Assembly: GCF_933775445.1 (NCBI RefSeq) | Contig: NC_065872.1 | Location: 11,532,001-11,596,000, forward strand | Length of the DNA stretch: 64,000 nucleotides | Source of the DNA: Argentina anserina | Taxonomy: Eukaryota > Streptophyta > Magnoliopsida > Rosales > Rosaceae | Direction: 5' to 3' | Shown: positions 1-12,500 of the stretch, piece after piece | How the letters are laid out: each line of letters opens with the position of its first letter | How positions within the stretch are numbered: the stretch's first letter is position 1 | Notes under the pieces: model-generated | Database searches by the model: none | Told to the model about the DNA's origin: nothing | Seen by the model: the letters and a program-made list of their open reading frames with translations, nothing else | Made by a program: the position numbers and the translations under genes

Positions 1-1991
1 TTGCGCATCATTTGAGACAGAACATCATTGACAAAAAGAAACAAAAAAGGAGAAAGCGGATCACCTTGACGAATTCCTCGAGTCAGTTTGAAAAAGGGGC
101 CAGGTTTTCCATTAACCAAAACGGATAGAGAAATTGACCGAAGACACTGCATGATCAAACCAACCCAATGAATCGCGAACCCCATTTTCAGCATCACAGC
201 TTCAAGGAAAGACCATTCAACACGATCATAGGCTTTGTGCATATCCAATTTCAAAGCAAAAGCACCAACTAAACCAGAACGCTGAATTTTTAAGAAATGA
301 AACATCTCATGAGCTATGATGGTATTATCTTGTATATGCCGTCCTGGAACAAAACCAGACTGATTCTCAGAAATAAGAAGAGGCATAAGTGGACTCAAAC
401 GATTGGCTAGTACCTTTGCCAAGATCTTATATGAAAAATTACAAAGACCAATCGGACAGAAATCAGAAGACACAGTAGGATTCTGTTTCTTGGGAATCAA
501 GGTAATGTAAGTTTTGTTAATCTCATGGAAAACAGAAGCTTTAGTAAAAGAATCTGAAATAGAATCAGAGAGAACATTACTTATAATAGACCAGTATGAT
601 TGATAAAAAAAAAACCAAAAAACCATCCGGACCTGGCGTCTTTAAGCCGCCCAAATCAAAAACAGCAAATTTGATCTCATCCAAAGATAAAGGCTTCAAA
701 AGATCTGCATTCATCTCAGGTGTGACTACAGAATCAACAAAGGAAAGCACAACATCTTGAGAAGCCACAGGTTGTGCCTGAAATAACTGAGCAAAGTAAG
801 AACCAAGATGAGAAACAATTGCTGTTTCATTATCTAGCCAATGGTGAGAATCATCTTGCAGCCGTAAGATTTTATTGAATTGTTGACGTTGCATAGTGGA
901 TTGATGAAAAAAACTAGTGTTTTTATCCCCAGCATGAAGCCACTGAATACGAGATCGTTGATGCCAATACAATTCCTCTAATAACCAACTGTCTTCTAAT
1001 TGAGAGACCACAGAAGCTATGTGAGGACCCATTTGAGCATCAGAGGAACTATTCAAGCTATCCAATTGACGAAGAAGAATTGATGTATTAGCTTGAAATT
1101 GAGGATAAGTCAGCCTGGACCAATCTCGAAGATGCAGTCGACAACGATGTAAATTTGTAATCCAAGTGAGAGTAGAAGAGGTGAAAGCAGATGCAGAACG
1201 CCACTGCAATTTAATAAGACTTTCACAAGAAGGATTAGTAGTCCACAAATTCTCAAAACGAAATAGGGGCAGACCCTTATTCTCAAAACGATAAGTGTCA
1301 AGCATAATGGGACGATGATCAGAACCCATTTTAGGTAGATGAAATAACTGAGAGTGTGATTGACAAGCACACTAGGCTGCATTATCAAAAGCTCGATCTA
1401 GGCGTTCTTTAATAAACAAGGAGCCATGAACAAATGAGAACCAAGTGTAAGCAGGGCCCTGGAAACATAAATCCTGAAGCTGGCAATGATCTATGAACTG
1501 GCGGAACAAAGACATTTGCCACAATTCAGGAGACAAACCACCCCATTTTTCAGAGGCAAACAAAACTTCATTAAAATCTCCTATACATAACCAAGGAGTA
1601 ATGCAAGGAGAGAATAAAGACAGTAACGAAGACCAAAATAGCCGTTTTTTATTAACAATAGGCATTCCATACATCCAAGAAATTTTACAAACAAAATTTT
1701 CTTGAACAAACAGGATACTAGAGCAATAAAACTAGCCGATCTATTTACAATGGAAACCTGCACAGCATCATTCCAAAACAAAGCCAAACCGCCACCGAAA
1801 GTTACACTAGCAGAAACTATAAACAGATGCTGAAACTTTAGGTCTTTTTTCCAACTTTTTACAATCTCATCAGATTGATGAGTCTCCATTAAAAACAAAA
1901 TTGTAGGATCATGTTTGCGAACCTGTCTTCGCAAATACTTGCCTGTCAAGTTGGTCCCCAAGCCTTGACAGTTCCATGATACAAACTTCAT
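1..1991 (-). pseudogene. LINE ORF2 (endonuclease-reverse transcriptase), partial and frameshifted
   Basis: The frame begins at 1991 with MKFVSWNCQGLG, the classic start of the plant LINE endonuclease (EEP superfamily), followed by LFLMETH. A frameshift near 1690-1700 moves the frame. The next segment carries WLCIGDFNEVL, GPAYTW and KERLDRAF, then a TAG at about 1372 (probably from TGG), and then GSDHRPI, the C-terminal endonuclease motif. From 1329 the frame continues through the linker to KTPGPDGF at the start of the reverse transcriptase. A second frameshift falls in a T-run near 600-615. Below that the translation shows LDMHKAYDRVEW (first catalytic Asp of the palm) and TRGIRQGDPLSPFLF before the window ends. 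It cannot make a working enzyme. Confidence 0.8.
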
Positions 1992-4279
1992 GAAGAACTG
2001 GGAGCTGAAGGCCAGCTTCCATCACCATTGACAGAGGGAGGAGAATGATCTGAATGAATCACTGAACTACCAACTGAAACAACAACACCAATATCAACAG
2101 ATTCAACAAAGGCAGAGGGCTCACCCAAATCATGAAACTGATCCACTGAGACCGGAGACGAAATCACTAAATCTCCCACAGATGTAGCCACTAAATCAGA
2201 ATCAGGATCAGAACTGACTGGCAGCAAAGGAACTTTCCTCGGTCGGCCTCGCCTCCCGTGACCTCGTGGAGAAACCGAGGATGGAGTACGCGGAGCACGA
2301 GATCAGCGATTCTTGGTCGGAGAGATGGGAAGAGAAACTGATCCAACATCAGTACTGAAAGTTACCGAATCAGAAACAGACTTCAACTTCTTCAAAGACT
2401 GCAAATTTTCATCAATAGCATCCTCCAACTGACGTTTGAGATGTAGATGACGAAATTGCTGAGATAAAAACTGAAGAGAAGTTGTAGACAAGGCCACAGG
2501 AGCAGAGAAGACCGGAACTGAAGATGACTCAATTGTAAACACAATTGGAGCTAAACCCAGATCCAAAGTAGGAGGAAAACCAAAACTTGAAGGGAACAGA
2601 GGGAGAGATGGAGACTGTGGAAGCGAAGAAACAAACTGAGAAGGAGGAGGTACAACAAACTGGGGCATATCTGGATGGTCAGATAAAAGAGACAGGTCTA
2701 ACTTAATCTCACGATGGGCCAAAAGTTGTTGTAGCAATATTGGGTCTGAAAGTGGGTCGAGAGATAACTCAGCAGAAACTACCATATCATGATTGGTCGT
2801 AAAAGCATTGACTAAGTCAACTTCATGTGATTGAGGTTCAAGCATATCCACATCAGGAGGGACCGATAAAGATAAACGAATTACACTCTGCACCTCTTCA
2901 ATTTCAACTGGATCAGAATGCAAAGATTCACTCACCAGGTGTTGACAGAAGAGATGCGGAGTAAAAGGGAGTGCCGCCGTATTACTTAGAGACAAAGATA
3001 TGGCATATTGAAGAGCATCTGAATCCACCACATCTTGACACTGAGTCACCTGAGAGGACGACAAAAAACCTTCATTCACAATTTGTTTACCCTTATCAAG
3101 TGGAGGAATGAGGTGAACAGGGCCCGCTAAACATGGAATAACCAATCCGGAAGAAGAAGGCAACTGCAACCTAGAAATATCAGAGAAAGGAGCTAGGGTT
3201 ACTGGAGAACCCACTGAGACATCCAAATCTCTTAAAGGACCAGGGATGGGAAGTGCATAGCTCCAAGGAGAAGAACAATAAAGCCCATTTTGTTGATAAC
3301 GACGCTCCACATAACGACTCTGTCGATGATAGCTAGACGGAGGAGAACGACGATCAGAAAGCACAACATGAATTGTAGATGTCGGCTTAAGAGGCCGAGG
3401 AACCGATAACCATGGCCCAAGCTTCTCAGCATGAGGATGACGCTGATTCTGACAACCAAGATTAATATGTCCCAAGCGTCCACACTTGTAACAAAAGGAA
3501 GGAAGAAGCTCAAAACGAAAAGCCGCCCATTTTTTCTCAGATGATGAAAAACTGTACCTAAACCCAGGAGAAATTGGACGACGTGTGTCAATTAAAACTC
3601 TCAAATGCAGATAAGTAGGAAGGTGAGCAGACAAGTCTGAATCTGCAATTTGAATAACAGGACCAAGTTTCTCACCAATTTGTTGAGCAATCTCCCCGTG
3701 GAGATGACCTCTCAATAAACCATAAACTTGAACCCAAATAGGAAGGAGATACAAAGGAATATCTTCCAATCTACGATCATAAGGCCAACGATGAACAAAA
3801 AACCCACAACCAAGAACAATCCAAGGACTTTCATCCAACAACAGATCTGCAGTTGCCTCAGAAGGAGCTATAATAGAGAAAACAGAACGACCAGCCATGT
3901 ACTCCATCTGAAACTGACCTAACTTTACCCAGTCATCAAGAAGAGTACGAATAACAGTCACAACTGGGAGAGTCTTATCAGATATGACTGCACCAATAAG
4001 CACCAAATCAGGACCAACATGAGGACGTGGTGGAGGAAGGTCAATGAACAATTCCTCCGCAGGAATATCTGCCATGAAACTTGTGAAAGTAGGTAGTAGA
4101 GAAATAGTAAAAAAGGGCAAAGATGATGAACGAGAGAAAGCTGAGTGAACTAGAGTAGAAGAAAGAGAAGGATTCATGGAAACATTTAGGCTCTCGATTT
4201 GGGTGCTTTGCTTTGGTTGGTGAGACAATTCTATGTTGAACGAGGCAGAGGCTCTATGAGTGAGGCTCGGTGGATTCAA
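1988..4279 (-). pseudogene. LINE ORF1 (nucleic-acid-binding protein) with one premature stop
   Basis: The first 658 codons (4279 down to 2303) are open. They contain a DUF4283-type region at about residues 75-240 and a CCHC zinc knuckle reading CYKCGRLGHINLGC (CX2CX4HX4C) near residue 260. A long Ser/Pro/Leu-rich tail follows. An in-frame TGA at about 2303-2305 stops the frame. The same frame then resumes and runs to 1988 through a basic stretch (RGHGRRGRPRK), which is typical of the end of such ORF1 proteins. The stop is therefore probably a CGA-to-TGA change. The end overlaps the start of ORF2 by 4 bases. In L1 elements ORF1 binds the element RNA and acts as a chaperone (family knowledge). 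Confidence 0.75.
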
Positions 4280-5363
4280 GGTGAGCCGTACTCAAAAAAT
4301 CTATTATACAGTGATAAACGTGACTCATGGACCAACTGTATAATGTCACCTTAGAACTGTTGATTTTTAATAACAGAAAACTCGATATAATTTAATATTA
4401 TTCACTCATTAAAAAAAAATATTTTATTTGTCACTAATTTGATGTGACATTTTTCTTCGTAACAACCTCAAGATGCGGTGATGCGGGGTTGAGTCCTTCG
4501 CGTTAAGCCCAAGGTGGGGACATTTTCTCTGATTGCTCAGAGCCTCAGATGATGGAAGGTTGAGGCTGCCCAGAAGAATTATGGCGTTCAGAGGCGTGAC
4601 ATGGTAAAGCCAATCTGATCGGTTGGGCCTCTGGTTTGATGGGCTTGGTCAGTCCAATTACGTTCTCTTCTTTCCCTGGTTTGGGGTATGATTTGGGCTT
4701 TGGGATCATGTTGATGTTTCAAGGTTGTTCACTGTGACTAGTGAAGGGGACACCAAATGGATTTTAGACCCCAAGCTAATTAATTCAGATGTAGAGAGTT
4801 TTAATTCTAATATTTAGTTGAACACCTTTTTGGAGGCTTTTTTTTGTCTTAATTTCTAGTTATTTTCAAATAAGTGAACTTTTCGAGTTAGTATTGGAGT
4901 TTTTCTTTGCTTGACCATTGGTTATCGCCAGTAGCATAAATCCATTGATTTGTAAAGAAGTTCTGTAATGAGCATGAGGTTAAACATCAGTCTAGGGCCG
5001 GGCTTGGGGCTAGGCCAGGCAGCCGCTTAGAGCTCCCAACACATGTAGGCTCCTAAAAAAAATAAGCCGTGTATATTTTTTAGTTAAAAAATAATATTAT
5101 ATATATAAGGTTAAGGTGAAGTAGAAAGTTCTAGATTTTCTAAATTTTTCTTTACAGTTGTGACTCTACGAGTTCTAAGTAATTCTTCTCAGTTTCATAC
5201 AGTTATTCCTTTGATCTTGTTAGTTCGTCGGCTATATCTATAATTATTTTTATCTTATTATAATTGTTCATCATTTACTCCTCCATAAAAGATCAATTTT
5301 TTTTAGTTTCCTGCATATTTGGGAATTGGACAATAGAGAATGAACAATTTCAATTCAACTAGT
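4280..5363. other. Intergenic, no gene seen
   Basis: This is AT-rich sequence after the LINE 5' end. It includes a GC-richer patch at about 4470-4700 that I cannot assign. I see no open frame of note and no RNA gene. Confidence 0.5.
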
Positions 5364-5790
5364 CTTAGACATCTAGTCTCTCAACTGTTCTACCCAACCT
5401 GTCTCTCATGTGTTTACAGCAAAGGTTTCAACTCTAATCTCAGCTATACTTAGCTAGAACATGAACAAGTGCTTCAACACTACTTACAAGTTTGTAGAAA
5501 CAACATGATAGTAACCACATTATTTATCATGTGGTCTTAGACCTCTAGTCTCTCAACTGTTCTACCTAACATGTCTCTCGAGTGCTTACAACAAATGTTG
5601 CAACTCTAATCACAGCTACACTTGGTTGGAAACTAAGCGTTTCAACACTACTTACAAGTTTGTAGCAACATTGGGATAATAACCATGTTACCTATCATGT
5701 CCTAGACCTCTAGTCTATTGACATCAGTTTTAACTCGCTTGTCTCTCGAGTGTTTACGCATGCACATATCAGGAACTTCAATCTTGAATC
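5364..5790. repeat. Tandem repeat, unit about 165-172 bp, about 2.5 copies
   Basis: The phrase (c/t)tagacctctagtctc recurs at 5364, 5536 and 5701. In the first two units it is followed by tcaactgttctacc and later by caacactacttacaag. The units differ by scattered substitutions, and the third is more diverged and incomplete. The origin is unknown; it could be a minisatellite or an internal repeat of an unrecognised element. Confidence 0.7.
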
Positions 5791-7320
5791 CAGCTACATC
5801 TCAGCTGATTCAGTTGTGAAGATTTCCGAGATTGTAGGGATATCAACATATCTCATGCTATGCAAATGCTTGTGATATGAGTAAGAAATTTCTGTGTCAA
5901 GCTCAAGGTGCGCATCATCATGAACTCCTAAGCTAAGAAATAACCATGCAAGACACCAGAGAAACTCAGACACAAACAAAACAAAATGCAAAGACTATAT
6001 TTTGAAACAACCTAGACAACCAACTTCAAATGGAGACTTAGTTCTTTATTTATATGTAAGAATGAGGCTCCATGGGAGCCAACACAACTGATCAAATCAA
6101 CATTGCCAAAGTAACCAAGAAATGGAAAAGGCAACACCACTCTTTCACAATAATGTTTAATAAAAAAAACGAGAGACAAAAGCTTTTACCCAATGTTAAA
6201 CTACATTTTTCTCTTCATCAAACAATGGCCGACAAATATATTAGTTTGTATATCACAAACCCAACTGGAGTCTTTGAGAACCCAAGTTAAAATGTTAAGG
6301 AAGCACAACAACCAATACAAACTTTGGCACCAATACTTAAAAACTAGCTTTACTGATAAGCTAAGTTTGAAAAAAATGAATTTCAAATACATGAACAGAC
6401 TACAGCAAAATCATAGATAAAAAGACCGGGTCAATAAGCCTCACAATGGGTAATAACAAGATATACATCAGTTCTAGGATAGCAAGCGTAGCTGCCATCC
6501 TCAGTAAAAAGTCATGTCAAACATATGCATGAGTGAGGTTTCTTTACGAGAGACATTACGGCCAATATGGACTATCATAACATGGTAACAATAAAGAAGC
6601 CTTGTCAAAGACAATATTCTCATTACCCAACATATAATAAGGAAATATACTTTTTTGGACTTTTGGATTTATAGGTGTCATAAGTAACACAATTGATCAT
6701 ACACTGAAGGAGTTTCCCAATAAGTTAAAAACACATTTTTGTCCAACAAATAACAAGAAAAAAAATTACAAAGTGACTTTTGGACATTTAAGTTGTTAAA
6801 AGTGAACCAACTGAGCTGAACTAAGTTCATGCATCAGATAGTTCTGAACAAGAACCTTATCAAGTTCCGGCCAAATCGCCTTTCTCTGCTTGGTTATCAC
6901 TTTTTCTTAAGCATATGATTTAGCTAGCTAGATTGTTGGTTGAATTTGCTAGAATCTTGTACATGAAAAATTAGAGGATATATGGTATAGCTTAATAGTT
7001 CTAAGAGAAACTGTGATGTTTACCTTGTGTGCAGGAAACATTGGATGTTGGGATTAGCATTAAGCATGTTAATACCATCTTTTAGACACCAAGGAGGTCC
7101 GATCCCTTCCTCAGTTCCTCGCCCTAAGAAGTACTAAGCAAATTTTCTCACTGATTTACTTCCGTTTAGTATTTCGATTTGTTTCCTTTAGTTTAATATG
7201 GTTAATTATTTCATTCGACCATGTGGAGAACTGGAGATGCGAATAACTTAGAATCGTTGTAGCCCGCAATTTGTAAATTAAGCTTGCTAATATGATCGGA
7301 ATTGTTGTTTTAAAAAAGTT
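5791..7320. other. Intergenic, no gene seen
   Basis: This AT-rich stretch has only short open frames of low-complexity composition (for example 5794-5991 on minus and 6072-6420 on plus). None resembles a known protein. No tRNA, snoRNA or miRNA precursor was recognised. Confidence 0.5.
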
Positions 7321-7556
7321 GGATGTGGCAACGAACGGCGGAGTCCGTGACAGAGGTTGTGGAAGAGTTAACTGATGAAGTAGAGGTGGTGTCTGAACAA
7401 GTAGCAGACCAGCTTCCTGATGTTGCTAAGCTTAAGAAAGCTATGGAGTCAGTTAACATTTAGCTGAAGTTCTGACTGTGGATATCATTCACAAGGTAAA
7501 GAAGTGGAGGAAGAGGTGGAGGAGGCACTAATTAGACGACCCAATTTTTCTAATTA
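7321..7556 (+). pseudogene. Broken fragment of an acidic helical protein gene
   Basis: One frame reads AESVTEVVEELTDEVEVV, continues SEQVADQLPDVAKLKKAMES, and then meets a stop. Shifting frame recovers AEVLTVDIIHKVK, and a second shift recovers EVEEEVEEALIRRPN. The acidic, Val/Glu-rich helical pattern recalls the C-terminal helical region of some plant plastid proteins, but I cannot name the family. Two frameshifts within 120 bases mark it as a pseudogene. The fragment has no visible start, and no introns were identified. Confidence 0.4.
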
Positions 7557-8560
7557 GCTAGTGTCTGGTAATTGTCTCACATTTTTCACTAAGTAGCCGA
7601 AATATGTAGATTTTCTTTGTGCAAGTGTTTTACTATATTCTATGAAATAGTTGTATCTTCCTTAAGGCACAAATAGTACAGATGCCCAAAATTACACCAT
7701 TTCAATCGTAGAGTTCGAAAGTAAATGATTGTTTATACTGTAGTATTAAAATTGTTAAATGCGATTGTCATCCATCCAACAATTTCTTTTTTATCCTATC
7801 AAGTTCTTAACTATTCAAACAAAATTTTTTCAATACAGGTGGGACTAGCTGATTGTGCTTAAATGAAATTAAGAAAAGGTGGTGAGGATCATCCTCCCAT
7901 CAAAACATTGACTTATAATTATGGTCCACTAGCAGTTAACACACCCCACGGGTGCCAATAACAAAAGTGGGTAGTTAAATTATGGAAAAAAGTTAGAAAA
8001 TCGAGAAATATGAAGAAAATTGTTATACTTTTTTTCTATCTTTTGTAATTGACATTTATATCCCTCTGAAATAATTCAATTATAAATATATTACAATATT
8101 TGAGGACTAAAATGGTAAAAAAATTCAGTTATACTGAGCGAGCCCTCTTTGCTTTATTATATTTATTTAAGGTCTATTATAACCTAATCTTTTCTCTAAT
8201 GTATTAAACTCCTCACAACTCTTCAGACTCAAGAACAAAGGTGGAGACGTCAGTTTCTTTGGTGTGGGAATCTCTCCCACTTTAGCAATTTGTTAATTCT
8301 GTTACGTATTAGTTTGTCTAATCAATCAAGCAAGGAATTTCTCTTCAACTAAAAGCTACTTCTCTACAATTCATAGGCAATTTCAATCCCACCCTGAAAA
8401 CTTCACCCCATTACTTGCGGCATCATCACTCCTTTAGCCCCAACCACCCCACCACCATCACCAACTTTTATATTTTTACCAACCTCACCTCAAATTAACC
8501 TTCTCTATTTGGCCATTTTTTGGTCTGATCAAAACCCATAAAGGTTCTGAAGCATATGAT
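7557..8560 (+). other. Upstream region and 5' leader of the tail-anchored protein gene
   Basis: No coding frame is seen. An AT-rich TATA-like stretch lies at about 8156-8172, roughly 390 bases before the start codon. The sequence between it and 8560 becomes C/T-rich with little G, as many plant 5' leaders do. The transcription start is not defined by the sequence alone. Confidence 0.35.
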
Positions 8561-9148
8561 ATGAATCCCATATCGATGGCTGGGTGGATTTCAAATAACG
8601 CAAAGGTACATTATAAAGCTGTGGATGCGAATGAAATGTTTCTGGGTCTACCCAAGTCTGCTGGTTTGGACCTTATACAGAATTGTGATCTTCCTCCACC
8701 CATGAAAGTCTTCACTGGTTCTGCAGACAAGACTGTTGTGTCATCCATCAACAGAATTTGCAGCATGACGACTCCAGAAGATCACGAAAACAGCCATGAG
8801 TTGACTGATATGTATGGAAGAGATGGTCGTCAAAATTATGAAAAGCTGGAGCTCTTGAAGGCTCTGAGGCTTTCGCAAACAAGAGCGAGGGAGGCAGAGA
8901 AGAAGGCAGAGAAGTTGGCAAGGGAAAAGGAATGTCTTTCCAATGATCTGCTTGCCGAGGCGAAAGAGCTGTTTGCTTACAGGCAATGGGTGAGGTTGCT
9001 TGAGCTAAAAGTTTCGGAGCTGCATTCACAATTCGCAGAACAAGAACATCAGGAATGCTGTGGCTGTGAGACTTGGATTGTAGCTCTGGCACTTTGTTTA
9101 GGGTTTGCTGGTGTTGGCTTTGCATTTGGCAGCAGATACTTGTATTGA
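8561..9148 (+). CDS. Small coiled-coil, tail-anchored membrane protein (unknown function)
   Basis: This single-exon frame encodes 195 residues. Residues 1-70 show no known domain. Residues about 90-160 are rich in Lys, Glu, Ala and Leu (ALRLSQTRAREAEKKAEKLA and so on) and should form a coiled coil, followed by the conserved-looking phrase FAYRQWVRLLELKVSEL. A short Cys-rich turn (ECCGCETW) leads to one hydrophobic segment (IVALALCLGFAGVGFAFG) that ends 5 residues from the C-terminus. This is the layout of a tail-anchored protein with its bulk in the cytosol. I recall plant proteins of the same layout annotated only as 'transmembrane protein'; no function is established. The ATG at 8561 is the first in frame, and a second Met at codon 6 is possible. 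The stop lies 415 bases from the stop of the convergent helicase gene. Confidence 0.8.
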   Translation: MNPISMAGWISNNAKVHYKAVDANEMFLGLPKSAGLDLIQNCDLPPPMKVFTGSADKTVVSSINRICSMTTPEDHENSHELTDMYGRDGRQNYEKLELLKALRLSQTRAREAEKKAEKLAREKECLSNDLLAEAKELFAYRQWVRLLELKVSELHSQFAEQEHQECCGCETWIVALALCLGFAGVGFAFGSRYLY

Positions 9149-9563
9149 TTTTCATTTTAGGGTCATCACTGTGGTTTTTGTGAAGGTAGTAAGAACTAAG
9201 AAGAGGTCTATAAATATGATAGTATTATGTAATAGAAAGGTTCAAGCTTTCTGAACTGCAAGCATATTCTGCAGCAGGTATTGAAGAACAATAGAGTATA
9301 AAACCAACATTTCGACAATATATAACTTGGGAGGATTCTGCCAGAAATATTAGATCACTGAAAACTGAGCTTCATATAACTTCAAATCCAGATGGGATGG
9401 ATGGATATAAACTTAGCTAGCATCGACTATCAAGTACAAGCACTGTACAGAAAGCGCAAACTCTACCTACATATATATATATATATATATATGCATAAGG
9501 AACTCTGTATTACCTATATTAGACTTTTCTACTTTTACATCGACGATATAAGCCAGCCTTCGT
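9149..9563. other. Convergent 3' regions, with an (AT)n tract
   Basis: The two neighbouring genes point towards each other across 415 bases. An (AT)11 microsatellite occupies about 9471-9492. Their 3' UTRs probably lie here and could overlap. Confidence 0.5.
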
Positions 9564-12500
9564 TCATATGATTGCTAAGTGAACACTTCTCAAGTGGCCA
9601 TAACATTCATCGCTGCTTCCATAATGGGCCAGACAGACCCAGCAAATATGCTTCCCGCACCGACATTCTATATGGTTGCACCCATCTATCTTCTCAATTG
9701 TATATCTGCATACGGGGCAGCTCTTCACATGTTCTTTTCCTTTGCACCATTCCTTCAGTGAAGAATCTGGATCTTCCTTGAACTCCTTGTACTGCTCGCA
9801 TGACATGTAGGGATGATGCTCTAAATGGCACATGGTACATGTCTCCGCATAACATGCACCGCAAACAAATGGTTCAGCTTCTGTTCCAGGAGCTACTACC
9901 TGATAGACCGAAGAGCAGTCAGGAGACGGGCAAAACCTGTAGGTGCCACCACTCAAAGCAACATATGAACCGAGTGAAGCCCTAAAGAGATCTTCTAGCT
10001 TCTCAATTGACAAAAGAGATCTGAGATCTGTGATCAAAATTGGAGACCCGCAACCCTCATGTGTGCAGCATAATGGAAAGCTATTGTCATGATTATGGAT
10101 TGCAGACTCGCACTGCTCCACCAAACACGAACGACAAAATAAGTGACCACAGTCCACAAGCCGGTAACCATCTTCAACATCACACAAACAGATTGGACAA
10201 TCGGCTTCTTTACTTATCCTCTTAGTCAAACCAGTACCAGCTGTCTGTGCAATCTCATCAATAATCTCTTCAACTCTTTGCTTCAACTCCATGCTTCCGT
10301 GGATGAGAATGGATTGACGGCAAACATTTAGAGTAAACTCAGCCCCTGTTACCTTCTCTTTGAGCCCCCGGAGGTCTGGACCAAACCTGCTAACAACCTC
10401 TTTCATCAACTCGGGAGGTAAAGCATTTCCTTGAAGACGGACCTCAAGCACCTTGCTTTCGTGGAGGTTCAAAAGGGATTCAACCAATTTCTGCGTAACC
10501 ATATCAACTTTATCTGAGGAACCAAAGACCTGCACATTGAGTTTTCGCCTATCGAATATTATATATGTTCCTGTCTCTCGCTGTAATGAGTACATTAGAC
10601 TGATGCCATCTCTGGAAAACAGAAGCTGCAAAACAGTTGCAGTGAGGCTTGGGTTGTTGATAGTCTTCCCCTTCACAAGCACCTCGACACGTCTTCTCAG
10701 ATCTGCAATTGTTTTTGTAGCATTGGCTGATATCTTAACTCTGCAGGAACCATTAGGATACTCCTCCAGATTACATTCTACACCTGTAAACAAGAAAAAG
10801 TAAGTAAGCAAACAATTGTAGAACCCTATGTGACTATTCTATTGGCCGTCAAGCACAGAAAATCATGTCATAATCAAATGGCAATGTATTAAACTGTGAA
10901 AAGTGATTGTTAAAAAGTGAACCCAAAATAGACCATAAACTTGGATGTTGGATCTACAAAATAACAAGGATGACTCTGAGATTCAAGCATAAATCACGTT
11001 TTCCTTGATTTTCTATGAAAAACAAAAGGGGAGAAAAATTCAGTCAAAGTGCATCTCAACTGCATAGCCGTTCTACTATGGAGAAGGGAGATACCTGGTT
11101 ATAGAACCAAATTCTCCAAAACAGCTTCAATCATGAATCTATAGAATAATGTAAAAAAGTATAATGACAACCAAAGATGTGATTATTCTTAAAAGCCCAA
11201 TGACGTGTGAGTAACAGGATTGATTAAAAACAAAAGAATGAGAACCAGAACCGTGAATACCAATACACTTGCTGCCCAAAAAAATAGATAGTCCAGCAGA
11301 AACCACAAATAATCCACAACTCGGAAAAGAGAATGCAACATCATTATGAGGAGTACCTTTTAGATGCGTAAAACTTTCAAGCAAAGGATCTAGCTGCTTC
11401 TTTATCACACGATATACAGGGCCAGGGCACGACAGAGAGCTATGAAATAACTGCTGACACATGATCTTTTGCCATGGAAAGAAGCCGGGCAATACTTTCC
11501 CATCCAACTGCTCCAAAGCTTTTGCCGCCTCCAGGTGTAATCTTCCGTCAAATGTTATCAATGCTTTCATGAAAGGACTCTTTGGTTCAGGCTGCAAAAC
11601 CTGAACACTGCAGTTACTATGGGAGTACTGTTTAGGCATATAGGGTGAAATTTCTTTTAGCAGTGATTCTTCACAAGCACCACATGGCGGATTTTCTACA
11701 GCATCCCCTCTCACCAGAAAAAAATCCAGGATTGTCTTACTAGTAGCAGAAATTAGCACATCGAAGATTTCTTTCTCAGAAAGGTCTTTATTTATTCCAC
11801 TGATAACAAGAGAGTCCATGTCTCTTTTGCTAGGTTCACAACGAATATTTCTTCCTCCTATTAGAAGGTTAGAAAAATCTTCAAGCATGAAGAGAACATC
11901 ATCCATGTCACATTTAACAATTGCAAACCCGTTGCTTGGCCTGCGAGGCCATAAAACAGTAGCCCTAACAGCAAGGAGTGGAAAAACTTTATGATCACCT
12001 CCAACCTGTGAAGGAACAACCTTCAGTATAGAACCTTTGAACTCAGATTCATTTAGTTCAACAGCTTTCTGTGCTGCATCAGGAGTAAGAAACGTCAACC
12101 TGGCCCCCTTTCCTTTGTCAACACTTTCCTGCCCAGTACTGGGGAGTTTATGATGACCACAAATACAACCAAAGGCAGACCCTTCAAGCTCACTAAGAAA
12201 CTCCTTATCATCCATGTCGTCCAGTTTAGAATGAAATATGTCAACAGTCAAACACCTTTTACGAAGCTCCAGATGCTTGATCTCTGCTCCGGCACCAAAC
12301 AATGCAACAGGAGGCAAGCCACCAGAACCATGATATAAGCATTTCTCCAAGCATTCATTACGCAACCATCTTTTTTCACACTCCAATGCATCGGATACAA
12401 AGTTCATAACCCTATCCATGTTATGTGAGGTAGCGAACACCATAATCTCATTCTGATAATAATCAACTTTAATACTGATAAGGTCATCTCTGCAGATTGT

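Larger units (their letters stand above)
1..4279 (-). mobile_element. L1-type LINE retrotransposon, decayed, 3' part outside the window
   Basis: Read on the minus strand the segment shows the order expected of a plant L1-clade LINE. First comes an ORF1 with a DUF4283-like N-terminus and a CCHC knuckle. It is followed by ORF2 with an apurinic endonuclease domain and then reverse transcriptase, which runs off the left edge before its YADD box. Several stops and frameshifts interrupt both frames, so the copy cannot be active. The 3' end, poly(A) tail and target duplication lie outside the window. The 5' end is taken as the ORF1 start; a short 5' UTR of unknown length probably continues to about 4400. 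Confidence 0.85.
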
